64,000 nucleotides of DNA from Agromyces kandeliae (GCF_009674665.1 NZ_WKJD01000021.1:310001-374000), one strand, 5' to 3'; shown: positions 44,181-52,649, counted from the first letter of the stretch. The notes: generated by a model from the letters alone, not told the origin. Program-made: numbers and translations.

Positions 44181-45513
44181 CCTCCGACCGGCCGCCGGCC
44201 CCGTCGGCGCCGCCCAGCACGCGGTCGAGGTACGGGTTGGCGAATCGCCGCTCCGGATCCAGTTCGGCGCGCACCGCGAGGAAGTCGTCGAATCGGGGAT
44301 ACCGCAGCCGGAGGGACTCGGCGGTCTGGGTGTGCATCTTGCCCCAGTGCGGCCGTCCGCCGAGCGAGCGCATGATGTCCTCGACCCCTGCGAAGTACGC
44401 GGCGGGGTCCTCGCGGAAGTAGCGGTGGACGGCGATGTACCCGGTCTCCCGCCGATATGCGGTCGACAGCCAGTTCTCGTCGGGAGCGGCGGCCCGGACC
44501 TCGATCGGGAAGCTGATGCGCCATCCGCGGGTCGCGATGAGGGAGCGGATGGCGCGGAACGCCTCGGGAACCGCCTCGAGCGGGATCGCGTACTCCATCT
44601 CGCGGAACCGGACCGACCGGTTCGTCGTGAAGACGTTCGGCGAGAGGTCGCTGAAGTCCCGGTTGCCGGTGAATCGCTCGACGAGCCGCGCGAGCGGCGG
44701 CGTGGCGGCGGGAGCGACACGGCCGAGCGCGCACATCATCCGGTAGACGCCGTTGGCGAGGACCTCGTCGGAGATCCAGCGCTCGGCGCGACCGAGCGGC
44801 GACCGGTGGGCGTCGCCGGGGAGCCGCGTGTCGGTCTTCGTGAGGGCCGTCGTCGTGTGAGGGAACCAGTAGAACTCGAAGTGGTCGTGGGCGCGCACAC
44901 GCGGCATCCACTCGTCGAGGACGAGTTCGAGCGGCTCGGTCCGCTCGACGGCGTGCAGCACGAACCGCGGCACGAGCTGGAGCGTCAGCTCGGTGAGCAC
45001 GCCGAGGGCGCCGAGGCCGACCCGCACCGCGGGGAGCAGTTCGGCGCGCTCGGCCTCGCCGATCGTGAGGAGCTCGCCCGTGCCGGTCACGATCCGAGCG
45101 CCGACGACCTGCGTCGCGAGACCGCCGAAGCGGATCCCCGTCCCGTGCGTCCCGGTCGAGGTCGCGCCCGAGATGGTCTGCCGGTCGATGTCGCCCATGT
45201 TCGCCATCGCGAGCCCGTAGGGCTCGAGCAGGTGCGGCAGTCGATGCAGCGGGGTGCCGGCGCCGAGCGTGACGCGGCCGGAGGCGGCATCCGCTGCGAG
45301 GACTCCGGAGAGGTCGGTGAGGTCGAGCTGGATGTCCGGCGCGGCCGCGATCGCGGTGAAGCTGTGGCCGGACCCCACGGGCTTGATGCGCCGGCCCTCC
45401 GCGGCGAGCACCGCGCGCTGCACCGCACCCTCGTCGGCCGGGCGCTCGATCCGATTCGGGCGCACCGCCGCGGTGCGCCCCCAGTTGCGCCAGACCGCTC
45501 CGCTCGCCGTCAC
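44155..45513 (-). CDS. FAD-linked aldonolactone oxidase (D-arabinono-1,4-lactone oxidase family)
   Basis: A 452-residue flavoenzyme of the VAO/GULO family. GSGHSFT near residue 49 supplies the histidine used for covalent FAD attachment in family members; GDIDRQTISGATSTGTHGTG is the PP-loop region (ends GDIDRQT and GTHGTG); the C-terminal half has MEYAIPLE and the ALO hallmark HWGKMH, ending in PERRFANPYLDRVLG. It would oxidise a sugar lactone or polyol with O2 or another acceptor. GTG 45513 overlaps the upstream stop (GTGA). It is the last gene of the tetR cassette. Confidence 0.92.
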   Translation of the reverse strand: MTASGAVWRNWGRTAAVRPNRIERPADEGAVQRAVLAAEGRRIKPVGSGHSFTAIAAAPDIQLDLTDLSGVLAADAASGRVTLGAGTPLHRLPHLLEPYGLAMANMGDIDRQTISGATSTGTHGTGIRFGGLATQVVGARIVTGTGELLTIGEAERAELLPAVRVGLGALGVLTELTLQLVPRFVLHAVERTEPLELVLDEWMPRVRAHDHFEFYWFPHTTTALTKTDTRLPGDAHRSPLGRAERWISDEVLANGVYRMMCALGRVAPAATPPLARLVERFTGNRDFSDLSPNVFTTNRSVRFREMEYAIPLEAVPEAFRAIRSLIATRGWRISFPIEVRAAAPDENWLSTAYRRETGYIAVHRYFREDPAAYFAGVEDIMRSLGGRPHWGKMHTQTAESLRLRYPRFDDFLAVRAELDPERRFANPYLDRVLGGADGAGGRSEVRAFDGAA

Positions 45514-46757
45514 AGGAACGCCTCCCCGTCTCCACGATACGTCGGCACCGTGCCGACGAACTCGTCGCCGTCGACCACGGCGAACTCGTTCAGGTGCTCG
45601 GCGAGCTCCCCGGACTTGGTGTGCCGGAACCACACCCGGTCGCCCGGTCGCAGGCGCCCGGCGCCGTCGCCGGTCAGCGGGGTCTGCACCTCCCCCGCAC
45701 CCTCGCGCGGCAGCATCCGGAGCCCCTCCGGCCAGACGATCCGGGGCAGCCGGTCGGCCGCAGGAGGGCCGGACGCGACCCAGCCGCCGCCGAGGACGGT
45801 CGCGTGGCGAGGGCTCGGGGAACGCACGACGTCGAGCGCGAACGCCGCCGCCGGCGCGGGCGTGAAGTGGGCGTAGCCGTCGAAGAGGTGGCCGGCGAGG
45901 ATGCCGGATCCCGCGCCGAGTTCGGTGACCGACGGGTCCGCGGCGGTCGCCTCGAGCGATCCGGTGCCGCCGCCGTTCACGAACTCGAGTTCGGCATGGC
46001 GCCGCACCGAGGCGACCGCGCGGGCGCGGCGCTCGACGAGTTCGGGCAGCGAGCGGGACTGCATCCAGCGGTTCACCGCCCCGTCGACGGGACGGCCGTG
46101 CGGCGCGTTCGCGACGCCCGCGATCTGCGCCTCGTACGCCATCAGCCCGACGACGCGGAAGCCGGGGCGCGCGGCGACGTACGCGGCGAGCGCGCCGGCG
46201 TCCTCGGGCTCGTGCACCGGCGAGCGGCGCACGCCGAGGTGGCCGAGCACGGGCGCGCGCCAGGAGGCGTCGAGCTCGAGGCACACCCTGAGGGTCTCGC
46301 GCTGCGTCGGCGGCAGGACCGCGTCCACGAGGTCGAGCTGGGCGGGCGAGTCGACCATGAGGGTGATGCGGCGCGCGAGGTCGGGGTCGGTCGCGAGCCG
46401 GCGGATGCCCGCGACCTCGGCGGTCGGGTAGCCGACGACGAGGTCGTCGAGCCGCGGCATCCGCTCGGCCAGCCGGATCGCCTCGCCGAGCGTGTACGCG
46501 AGGACGCCCCGATAGCCGGGCAGCGCGAGGAGCGCCTCGACGACCGCGCGGACCCGGATCGACTTCGTGGCGATGCGGATGGGCGTGCCGGCGGCACGGC
46601 GCAGCATCTCCTGCGCGTTCCAGCGCAGGGCGCCCAGGTGCAGGGCGCCGACCGGCGCGTCGAGGTGCCGCGTCGCCTCGGTGAGCGCCGGCCAGTGGGC
46701 TGACGGCTCGAGCCACGTCCGCGCGGCGGACGGACGGAGGTCGAGCGCGGCCGTCAT
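45510..46757 (-). CDS. Alanine-racemase-fold PLP enzyme (amino acid deaminase / D-threonine aldolase-like)
   Basis: A 415-residue fold-type III PLP protein. The N-terminal TIM-barrel has the cofactor lysine in PIRIATKSIRV near residue 67; the barrel continues with CLELDASWRAPVLGHLGVRRSP, given by its ends CLELDAS and GVRRSP. EFVNGGGTGSL binds the phosphate and TELGAGSGILAGH is typical. The C-terminal domain with SGELAEHLNEF resembles the metal-site region of D-serine dehydratase and D-threonine aldolase. It is flanked by four-base overlaps with the MFS and FAD oxidase genes. The substrate is unknown; a D-hydroxy-amino acid is a guess from the family. Confidence 0.85.
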   Translation of the reverse strand: MTAALDLRPSAARTWLEPSAHWPALTEATRHLDAPVGALHLGALRWNAQEMLRRAAGTPIRIATKSIRVRAVVEALLALPGYRGVLAYTLGEAIRLAERMPRLDDLVVGYPTAEVAGIRRLATDPDLARRITLMVDSPAQLDLVDAVLPPTQRETLRVCLELDASWRAPVLGHLGVRRSPVHEPEDAGALAAYVAARPGFRVVGLMAYEAQIAGVANAPHGRPVDGAVNRWMQSRSLPELVERRARAVASVRRHAELEFVNGGGTGSLEATAADPSVTELGAGSGILAGHLFDGYAHFTPAPAAAFALDVVRSPSPRHATVLGGGWVASGPPAADRLPRIVWPEGLRMLPREGAGEVQTPLTGDGAGRLRPGDRVWFRHTKSGELAEHLNEFAVVDGDEFVGTVPTYRGDGEAFL

Positions 46758-48055
46758 CGGACGCTCCGGACGCGGGAGACCGCCGCGGCGCCGGCGAACG
46801 CGAAGCCCGCTCCGAGTGCGAAGACCAGCGTGAACGAGCCGGTCGCCGCGACGGCGAGCGCTCCGAGCAGCGGGCCGACCGACTGGGGCACGGCGGTTGC
46901 GATGTTCATGATGCCGAGGTCCTTGCCGCGCGATGCGGGGTCGGGCAGCACCTGCGTCGCGAGCGCCTGGTCGACCGAGAGGAAGCAGCCGTACGCGAGT
47001 CCGAGGAGCCCCGCGGCGACCATCGCCACGGCGATCGACGGCATGACGGCGAGCAGGAGCGCTGCGACGCCCTGCAGCGCCGACGCGAGCAGCACGAAGA
47101 TCCGACGCCGGCCGAGCAGGTCGGAGAGCCGGCCGAACGCCAGCGATGCGACGATCACGAACACCATGTAGACGAGCGTCAGGACGAGCAGGTCGTCCTC
47201 GGCGTTCGGGTCGCCGAGCCCGAACATCAGGAAGTACAGCAGCAGGCTGGTCCCGAGTGCGTTGCCGATCGAGACGAGGACGCGGCTGAGCAGGGTCCAC
47301 CCGAAGTCGGGGTGCCTGCGCGGGCTGATCCAGAGGCTCGAGAGGATGCCGCGCGCGGTCACCCTCGCCCGGTCGCCGGGGGCGAGCGGCGCCTCCGGTC
47401 GGAGCAGGAACGGTACCGCGAGCACGATGAGCGCCGCGGCGACGACGACGTACCCGCTGACCTGCCCGGTAAACACCATGGTCACGAGCACCAGGCCGAG
47501 GATGATGCCGACCGCCTGGGGCGCCGACATCCAGCCCGACACCACGCCGCGCTGGTCGACGGGCACCCGATCGGAGATCGTCGCGGTCAGCGCCGCGGTC
47601 ATGACGCAGAAGCCGATGGTCGCGCCGACCCACGCCGACCCGATGGCCCACAGCTCGTGCTGCAGGCCGAGGAGGACGAGCGAGGCCGCGAAGAGCAGGG
47701 CCCCGCCCGCGATCCACGGACGCCGACGACCGAAGCGCGACGTCGTCCGGTCGGACAGGGCGCCCGTCAGCGGGTAGGCGATCACCACGAACACCGCGGC
47801 GATCCCCGAGACCGCGCCGAACGCCACGACGCTCTCGATCCAGTCGTCCGGCCGCAGCTCGGCGTCGATCTGCGCGGGCAGCAGCAGTTGCACGGGGGTG
47901 AGCTGGGCCATCCAGATGCCGAGCCACGCGGCGGCGAACGCGGCCATCCAGCCGGCGCGCACCGGACGGGTCGGCTCGGCGAAGGCACCGTCGGCCGGGA
48001 TCGTGCCCGGCGTGGCCCCGGGAGGGGTGGATGCGGCGTCGTCGGTACGCGTCAC
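46754..48055 (-). CDS. MFS transporter of the tetR cassette
   Basis: A 433-residue transporter with 12 predicted helices. The N-terminal loop ALSDRTTSRFGRRRPWI is typical of the sugar-cation (GPH/SLC45-like) branch, as is the middle loop RLSDLLGRRRIFVLL. This suggests transport of a sugar or sugar-derived compound, in keeping with the aldonolactone oxidase two genes downstream. GTG 48055 overlaps the tetR stop and its own stop overlaps the next ATG. The true substrate is not known. Confidence 0.9.
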   Translation of the reverse strand: MTRTDDAASTPPGATPGTIPADGAFAEPTRPVRAGWMAAFAAAWLGIWMAQLTPVQLLLPAQIDAELRPDDWIESVVAFGAVSGIAAVFVVIAYPLTGALSDRTTSRFGRRRPWIAGGALLFAASLVLLGLQHELWAIGSAWVGATIGFCVMTAALTATISDRVPVDQRGVVSGWMSAPQAVGIILGLVLVTMVFTGQVSGYVVVAAALIVLAVPFLLRPEAPLAPGDRARVTARGILSSLWISPRRHPDFGWTLLSRVLVSIGNALGTSLLLYFLMFGLGDPNAEDDLLVLTLVYMVFVIVASLAFGRLSDLLGRRRIFVLLASALQGVAALLLAVMPSIAVAMVAAGLLGLAYGCFLSVDQALATQVLPDPASRGKDLGIMNIATAVPQSVGPLLGALAVAATGSFTLVFALGAGFAFAGAAAVSRVRSVR

Positions 48056-48648
48056 TGGGAGTCCGCCATTCTGGAGAGGGCATCGGCGGCCGCGCGCGCG
48101 GCCGCACGCGCGGCGTGGTCGTCGCGGTGGACGAGCCAGTTCAGGGTGATGCCGTCGGAGAACGCGACGAGCACACCCGCGACCTCGGAGACCGGTGAGC
48201 GCCACGAGACGCCGGCGCGCTCGGCGGCCAGCGTGAGCGCCTCCTCGGCGAAGTCGGCGTAGCGCCGGTACTGCGCGACCGCGAGCGGATGGCGCTCCGG
48301 CTCGCGCAGGGCGTGCTGCGTGAGCTCGAGCATGGCCTGCTCGTGCGCCGGATCGGCGCGGAGGTGCTCGAGGTAGCGGAGGAAGCCCGCCTCGATGACG
48401 TCGCGCAGGTCGCCGTCCACCTCCGGGAGCGGCAGCACGGCCTGGGTCTCACGCACGACGACCGTCGCCGTCAGCTCGTCGAGGAACGCCTCGCGCGACT
48501 CGAACGCGTAGTGGAAGCTCGCGAGCGACATGCCCGCCTCGGCGACGATGGCGCGCGTCGAGGCGCCTGAGATGCCCGCACGGGCGATCACGCGCAGTCC
48601 CGCCTCGATGAGGGCCGGGCGGCGCTCGGCGGCGGACATGCGGGACAC
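48052..48648 (-). CDS. TetR family transcriptional regulator
   Basis: A 198-residue regulator. Residues about 8-55 hold the TetR helix-turn-helix: ALIEAGLRVIARAGISGASTRAIVAEAGMSLASFHYAF, given by its ends ALIEAGL and SFHYAF. The helical C-terminal domain binds an unknown ligand. GTG 48648 has GAGAGGAG five bases upstream; ATG 48639 is three codons later. It is the first gene of a four-gene cassette joined by four-base overlaps. A 24-bp palindrome 45 bases upstream is its likely operator, so it should repress the whole cassette. Confidence 0.93.
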   Translation of the reverse strand: MSRMSAAERRPALIEAGLRVIARAGISGASTRAIVAEAGMSLASFHYAFESREAFLDELTATVVVRETQAVLPLPEVDGDLRDVIEAGFLRYLEHLRADPAHEQAMLELTQHALREPERHPLAVAQYRRYADFAEEALTLAAERAGVSWRSPVSEVAGVLVAFSDGITLNWLVHRDDHAARAAARAAADALSRMADSQ

Positions 48649-48692
48649 GGCACTCCTCTCGGCGCGTGCTCGACATCGGCGCCGGGGACACG

Positions 48693-48716
48693 GAACTGGG
48701 ACGGCCGTCCCAGTTC
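48693..48716. promoter_or_regulatory. Perfect 24-bp palindrome, probable TetR operator
   Basis: GAACTGGGACGG (48693-48704) is followed by its exact complement CCGTCCCAGTTC (48705-48716). It lies 45 bases upstream of the tetR start. A leftward -10-like box CATACT lies just upstream of it, so the palindrome would cover the transcription start, a classic repressor position. It is 55 bases from the divergent Ppx/GppA start and might affect that gene too. A terminator is unlikely because it lies in a divergent region. Confidence 0.75.
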
Positions 48717-48771
48717 GTCCAAGTATGCACACACCGCGCGCGCCGCACCAGCCTCCCGGTACGCTCGCAGC

Positions 48772-49698
48772 ATGCGCCTCGGGGTTCTCGACGTCGGATC
48801 CAACACCGTCCACCTGCTCGTGGTCGACGCCCACCCGGGCGCCCGGCCGATCCCGGCCGCGTCGCACAAGGCGGTGCTGCGGCTCATGCGCTACCTGGAC
48901 GACGACGGGTCGATCAGCGAGGCCGGCGTCGAGGCCATCCTGGAGGCCGTCCGCGAAGCATCCGACGTCGCGAAGGAATCCGGCATCGACGAACTCCTCG
49001 CGTTCGCGACCTCGGCCATCCGCGAGGCGACGAACGGCGCGGAGGTGCTCGCGCTCATCGAGGAGGCCGCAGGGATCCACCTCGACGTGCTGAGCGGCGC
49101 CGACGAGGCCCGGATCACGTTCCTCGCCGTCCGCCGCTGGTACGGCTGGTCGGCGGGCCGCATCCTGCTCTTCGACATCGGCGGCGGGTCGCTCGAGATC
49201 GCCCACGGCGGTGACGAGGTCCCCGACAACGCGCGCTCCGTGCCGCTCGGCGCCGGCCGGTCCACCATCGAGTACCTCTCGACCGACCCGCCGACCGACG
49301 AGCAGGTCGACGCGCTCCGCACGCATGCCCGCGCCGTCCTCCGGTCGACCGTCGACGAGATCGGCGGTATCCCCGAGGTCGACCACGTGGTCGGTTCGTC
49401 GAAGACCATCCGCTCGCTCGCCCGGCTCGCGGGAAGCACGGAGGAGGGCGTCGGCTCGGAGGAGCGCAGCATCCTGAAGCTCTCGCGCCTCGACGACTGG
49501 ATCCCGCGCCTGGCGAAGATCCCGGCCGACGCGAGGCCCAACCTTCCCGGCATCACGGCCGACCGCACGTTCCAGATCGTGGCGGGAGCGGTCGTCCTCT
49601 CGGAGACGATGCGCGCCTTCAAGGCGAAGACCCTCGAGGTCTCGCCGTGGGCGCTCCGCGAGGGGCTGATCCTCCGACGGATCGACCGGTTGTCCTGA
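48772..49698 (+). CDS. Ppx/GppA phosphatase family protein
   Basis: A 308-residue exopolyphosphatase or pppGpp phosphatase-like protein of the ASKHA fold. Phosphate-1 is LGVLDVGSNTVHLLV; FDIGGGSLEIAHG is phosphate-2 with the catalytic Glu region preceding it (ATSAIREATNG). No C-terminal HD-like domain is present, as in other short actinobacterial Ppx proteins. ATG 48772 follows TACGCT (48760-48765) by six bases without Shine-Dalgarno, so leaderless. It is divergent from the tetR cassette and convergent to a tRNA gene. Confidence 0.94.
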   Translation: MRLGVLDVGSNTVHLLVVDAHPGARPIPAASHKAVLRLMRYLDDDGSISEAGVEAILEAVREASDVAKESGIDELLAFATSAIREATNGAEVLALIEEAAGIHLDVLSGADEARITFLAVRRWYGWSAGRILLFDIGGGSLEIAHGGDEVPDNARSVPLGAGRSTIEYLSTDPPTDEQVDALRTHARAVLRSTVDEIGGIPEVDHVVGSSKTIRSLARLAGSTEEGVGSEERSILKLSRLDDWIPRLAKIPADARPNLPGITADRTFQIVAGAVVLSETMRAFKAKTLEVSPWALREGLILRRIDRLS

Positions 49699-49748
49699 AC
49701 AGCTCGGCAGCGGCCTCCGACGCGGCCCGGCGGCGAAGGCCGATCGCG

Positions 49749-49822
49749 TGCTCCCGCTGGGATTCGAACCCAGACTGAGGCGATTTTAAGTCGCCTGCCT
49801 CTGCCGATTGGGCTACGGGAGC
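49749..49822 (-). tRNA. tRNA-Leu(UAA) with a short variable loop
   Basis: A 74-nt cloverleaf. Acceptor GCTCCCG pairs with CGGGAGC, discriminator A. The D-arm is GCC-(C AATCGGCAGA)-GGC, a three-pair stem with the loop form of bacterial tRNA-Leu. The anticodon stem is GGCGA/TCGCC, the loop CTTAAAA, giving anticodon UAA for codon UUA. The T-arm is CTGGG-TTCGAAT-CCCAG. The variable region is only TCAGT, whereas tRNA-Leu normally carries a long class II arm. The 3' CCA is not encoded. The Leu assignment follows from anticodon, D-arm and A73. Confidence 0.88.
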
Positions 49823-49851
49823 GCGGTGCCGGCCGAGGGGGCCGGCACCGC
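49823..49851 (-). terminator. Terminator of ndh, just upstream of the tRNA
   Basis: A 12-bp perfect stem, GCGGTGCCGGCC (49823-49834) with GGCCGGCACCGC (49840-49851), loop of five bases. It lies 19 bases after the leftward ndh stop and directly abuts the tRNA 5' end, so it either ends the ndh mRNA or marks the boundary for tRNA processing. Confidence 0.65.
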
Positions 49852-49869
49852 GTCACAGCATAGGACGCG

Positions 49870-51291
49870 CTACTTGGCGGCGACGGCCTTCTCGACCTGC
49901 TTGGCCGACTTCGCAGCGGGCTTCTTGGCCTCCGACTTCGCCGGAGCTGCCGGCGCCGCGACCTCGCCCGCGGGCTTCGGACGCGCGGCGAAGCGCTCGA
50001 ACTCGGCGCGCGGGTTCTGCACCGCACTGAGCGAGACGATGTCGCGCCCGAGCCAGAAGTTGTTCCACCAGCCCCAGAACACGCGGAACTTGCGCTCCCA
50101 CGTCGGCATCGCGAGACCGTGGTAGCCGCGGTGGGCGAACCACGCGAGCAAGCCCGTGATCGCGAGCTTGCCCGACTGGAACGCGCCGGAACCGATGCCC
50201 AGGCCGGCGACCGCGCCGAGGTTCTTGTGGACGTAGTCCTTCGGCTCCTCGCCGCGGAGCACCGCGACGATGTTCTTCGCCATGAGCTTGCCCTGGCGGA
50301 CCGCGTGCTGCGCGTTGGGCACGCAGTAGCCGCCGACGCCGCCGCCCGTGAGGTCGGGCACGGCGGCGATGTCGCCGGCCGCCCAGGCGTCGGGAACGAT
50401 GTCGTCCTCGTCGCCCACGCGGAGGTCGGGGCGCGCCTTGATGCGACCCCGTTCCTCGACGGGAAGGTCGCTCGTGCGGACGATCGCCGGGTTCGCCATG
50501 ACGCCGGCGGTCCACACGATGAGGTCGGTCTCGAAGGTCTCACCCGTCGAGAGCTCGATCCGGCCGTCGACGGCGCTCGTGAGCTGGGTGTCGAGGTGGA
50601 TCTCGGCGCCGCGCTGGGCGAGGTGCTTGATCACCCAGTGGCTCGTGGGCAGCGACACCTCGGGCATGATCCGGCCCATCGCCTCGATGAGGTGGAAGTG
50701 CGTGTCGTCGAACGAGAGCTGCGGGTAGAACTCGAGCAGCGCGCTCGCGAACGAGCGGAGCTCGGCGAACACCTCGATGCCGGCGAAGCCGCCGCCGACG
50801 ACGACGACCGTCAGCAGGCGGTCGCGCTCGGGGCCCGCGGGGAGGTTCGCGGCCTTGTCGAAGTTCGTGAGCAGGCGGTCGCGGATCGCGACGGCCTCCT
50901 CGATGGTCTTGAGGCCGTAGGCCTGGTCCGCCACGCCCGGGATCGGGAACGTGCGCGACACGGCGCCGCCCGTGACCACGACCACGTCGTAGTCGAACTG
51001 CCACGGCTCGCCCGCCTCCGGCGTGATGGTGGCGGTCTTCGACGCGTGGTCGATGCCGGTCACCTTCGCCGTGATGACGTTGGTCTTCTTGAGGTGACGA
51101 CGCAGCGACACGACCGAGTGACGGGCCTCGATCGAACCCGCAGCCACCTCGGGGAGGAACGGCTGGTAGGTCATGTACGGCAGCGGGTCGACGACGGTCA
51201 CCTCGGCTTCGCCGGGACGCAGCCACTTCTCGAGCTTCCACGCCGTGTAGAACCCCGCATAGCCGCCACCGACGATCAGAATCTTGGGCAC
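49870..51291 (-). CDS. ndh: Type II NADH dehydrogenase (NAD(P)/FAD-dependent oxidoreductase)
   Basis: A 473-residue membrane-associated flavoprotein passing electrons from NADH to menaquinone without proton pumping. The FAD-binding motif is ILIVGGGYAGFYTAW at residues about 4-18; the NADH motif is VVVVGGGFAGIEVFAEL near residue 167; AWAAGDIAAVP and NAQHAVRQG bind FAD and quinone side. The C-terminal region with FRVFWGWWNNFWLGRDIV is the membrane-contact segment. The last 35 residues are a Lys/Ala/Pro-rich tail. GTG 51291 has AAGGAG about ten bases upstream. Confidence 0.95.
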   Translation of the reverse strand: MPKILIVGGGYAGFYTAWKLEKWLRPGEAEVTVVDPLPYMTYQPFLPEVAAGSIEARHSVVSLRRHLKKTNVITAKVTGIDHASKTATITPEAGEPWQFDYDVVVVTGGAVSRTFPIPGVADQAYGLKTIEEAVAIRDRLLTNFDKAANLPAGPERDRLLTVVVVGGGFAGIEVFAELRSFASALLEFYPQLSFDDTHFHLIEAMGRIMPEVSLPTSHWVIKHLAQRGAEIHLDTQLTSAVDGRIELSTGETFETDLIVWTAGVMANPAIVRTSDLPVEERGRIKARPDLRVGDEDDIVPDAWAAGDIAAVPDLTGGGVGGYCVPNAQHAVRQGKLMAKNIVAVLRGEEPKDYVHKNLGAVAGLGIGSGAFQSGKLAITGLLAWFAHRGYHGLAMPTWERKFRVFWGWWNNFWLGRDIVSLSAVQNPRAEFERFAARPKPAGEVAAPAAPAKSEAKKPAAKSAKQVEKAVAAK

Positions 51292-51329
51292 GGTGAATGG
51301 ACTCCTTGGATCTGTGATGCCTGCGTCGC

Positions 51330-52649
51330 CTACGCGTCGGAGCGCGTGGAACGCCTGATGTGCCGAGTGGCGCCGATGCCCAACAGCGCTGCTAGCGTAC
51401 CAAACCCGGCGACCAGCGAGAGCGGCACCGTGATATAAGACAACGTCCATGGTGTCGGCAGAAGGGTCTTCGCGCTGTCCGCGCGCGGCGGCGGGGGGTC
51501 GGCGATGGGGACGATCTCCTGGTCGTCGGTGCCCTCCGAGCCCTCCGCGTCGGGGAGGTCCGCTCGCCGGTGCACGCGGATCCACTCCTCGAGGCTGCCG
51601 AGAGGGTTCTGCTCCACCGCCTCGACCTCGGCCGTGAGCGCCGCGACCGGGTCGATGATCCCGTATCCGTAGAGCGGTCCCGGCACCTCCTCGCCCTTCG
51701 GGTCGGCGGTGCGGATGATGCGGTTGATGACGTTCGCGGCGTCCAGCTCGGGGTACGCGGAGCGCACGAGCGCGACGAGACCGGAGACCAGTGGCGCCGC
51801 AGCGCTCGTGCCGGACCACACCACGTGGCTGCCGTCGGGGAGCACGCCGACCAGGTCCTCGCTCGGCGCGGCGACGGCGATCGTGATGCCCTGGGAGCTC
51901 GCGTCGAAGCTCGCGTTCTGCTCGCGGTCGACGCCGGCCACGGCGAGGACTCCGGGGATCGTCGCGGGCGCGCCGACCTGGGTCGTGCCCGACCCGCGGT
52001 TGCCTGCGGCGGCGACGACCACCACGTCGTTCTCGAACGCGTACTGGAACGCGTCGTCCCAGCTCTCCGGCCAGTCCGGCGTGTTCCGCGTGAGCGACAT
52101 GTTGATGACGTCGGCGCCGTTGTCGACCGCCCAGACGACGGCCTCGGCGATCTGGTCGTCGTTGGTCTTCTCCGCCCCGGTGTCGAGGCCGAAGGCGACG
52201 GATGCCGTCAGCAGGTCGGCGTCGGGAGCGACGCCGATCACGCCGTTGCCCTCGCCGGTGCCGCGGCCGGCCAGGAGGGAGGCGACCATCGTGCCGTGCT
52301 CCTCCTCTTCGCCGACGGGCGTCTGGCCATCGGGCGAACCGATGCCCGAGACATCCGTGCCGCCGATCACGACGCCCTCGAGTTCGGCGACGTCGCCGTT
52401 CACGCCGGTGTCGATGATCGCGACCGTCACGTCGTCGCCGCGCGACATCGTCCAGGCCTGCGTGAATCCGTAGTCGTTCAGCCAATACTGCAGGTCGCGG
52501 ACGGTGTCGGCCTGCGCGGGGGCGGCGCCCGAGAGTGCGAGGACGCCGGCGACGACTGCGGCGACGCCCGCACGCCAGATCGGTCGGCGGCGCGCAGGCG
52601 GAAGCGCCCGGGGGGCATGCCGGGCGCGACGGGCGCGGAGGCGGCTCAC
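51330..52649 (-). CDS. Secreted, membrane-anchored S8 (subtilisin-like) serine protease
   Basis: A 439-residue protease. A signal peptide covers residues 1-47 with a likely cut after PAQA. The catalytic triad is complete: Asp80 in AIIDTG, His118 in EEHGTMVAS, Ser282 in SGTSAAAPL; the oxyanion-side block is AAAGNRGSG. After a Pro-rich linker a membrane helix near residues 403-425 and a basic tail anchor the C-terminus, the layout of actinobacterial mycosins. No type VII secretion genes are present here. GTG 52649 overlaps the DUF501 stop (GTGA), coupling it to ftsB-DUF501. Confidence 0.93.
   Translation of the reverse strand: MSRLRARRARHAPRALPPARRRPIWRAGVAAVVAGVLALSGAAPAQADTVRDLQYWLNDYGFTQAWTMSRGDDVTVAIIDTGVNGDVAELEGVVIGGTDVSGIGSPDGQTPVGEEEEHGTMVASLLAGRGTGEGNGVIGVAPDADLLTASVAFGLDTGAEKTNDDQIAEAVVWAVDNGADVINMSLTRNTPDWPESWDDAFQYAFENDVVVVAAAGNRGSGTTQVGAPATIPGVLAVAGVDREQNASFDASSQGITIAVAAPSEDLVGVLPDGSHVVWSGTSAAAPLVSGLVALVRSAYPELDAANVINRIIRTADPKGEEVPGPLYGYGIIDPVAALTAEVEAVEQNPLGSLEEWIRVHRRADLPDAEGSEGTDDQEIVPIADPPPPRADSAKTLLPTPWTLSYITVPLSLVAGFGTLAALLGIGATRHIRRSTRSDA

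Noticed and set aside
48693-48716. Reading the 24-bp palindrome as a terminator.
   Set aside because: It sits between two divergent starts and no transcript is expected to end there; an operator fits better.
49749-49822. Reading the tRNA as a suppressor or as a non-leucine isotype because of its short variable loop.
   Set aside because: The anticodon is UAA, which reads UUA and not the UAA stop; D-arm and A73 fit leucine.
51330-52649. Part of a type VII secretion (ESX) locus because of the mycosin-like protease.
   Set aside because: No EccC, EccB/D/E or WXG100 genes lie in the window.
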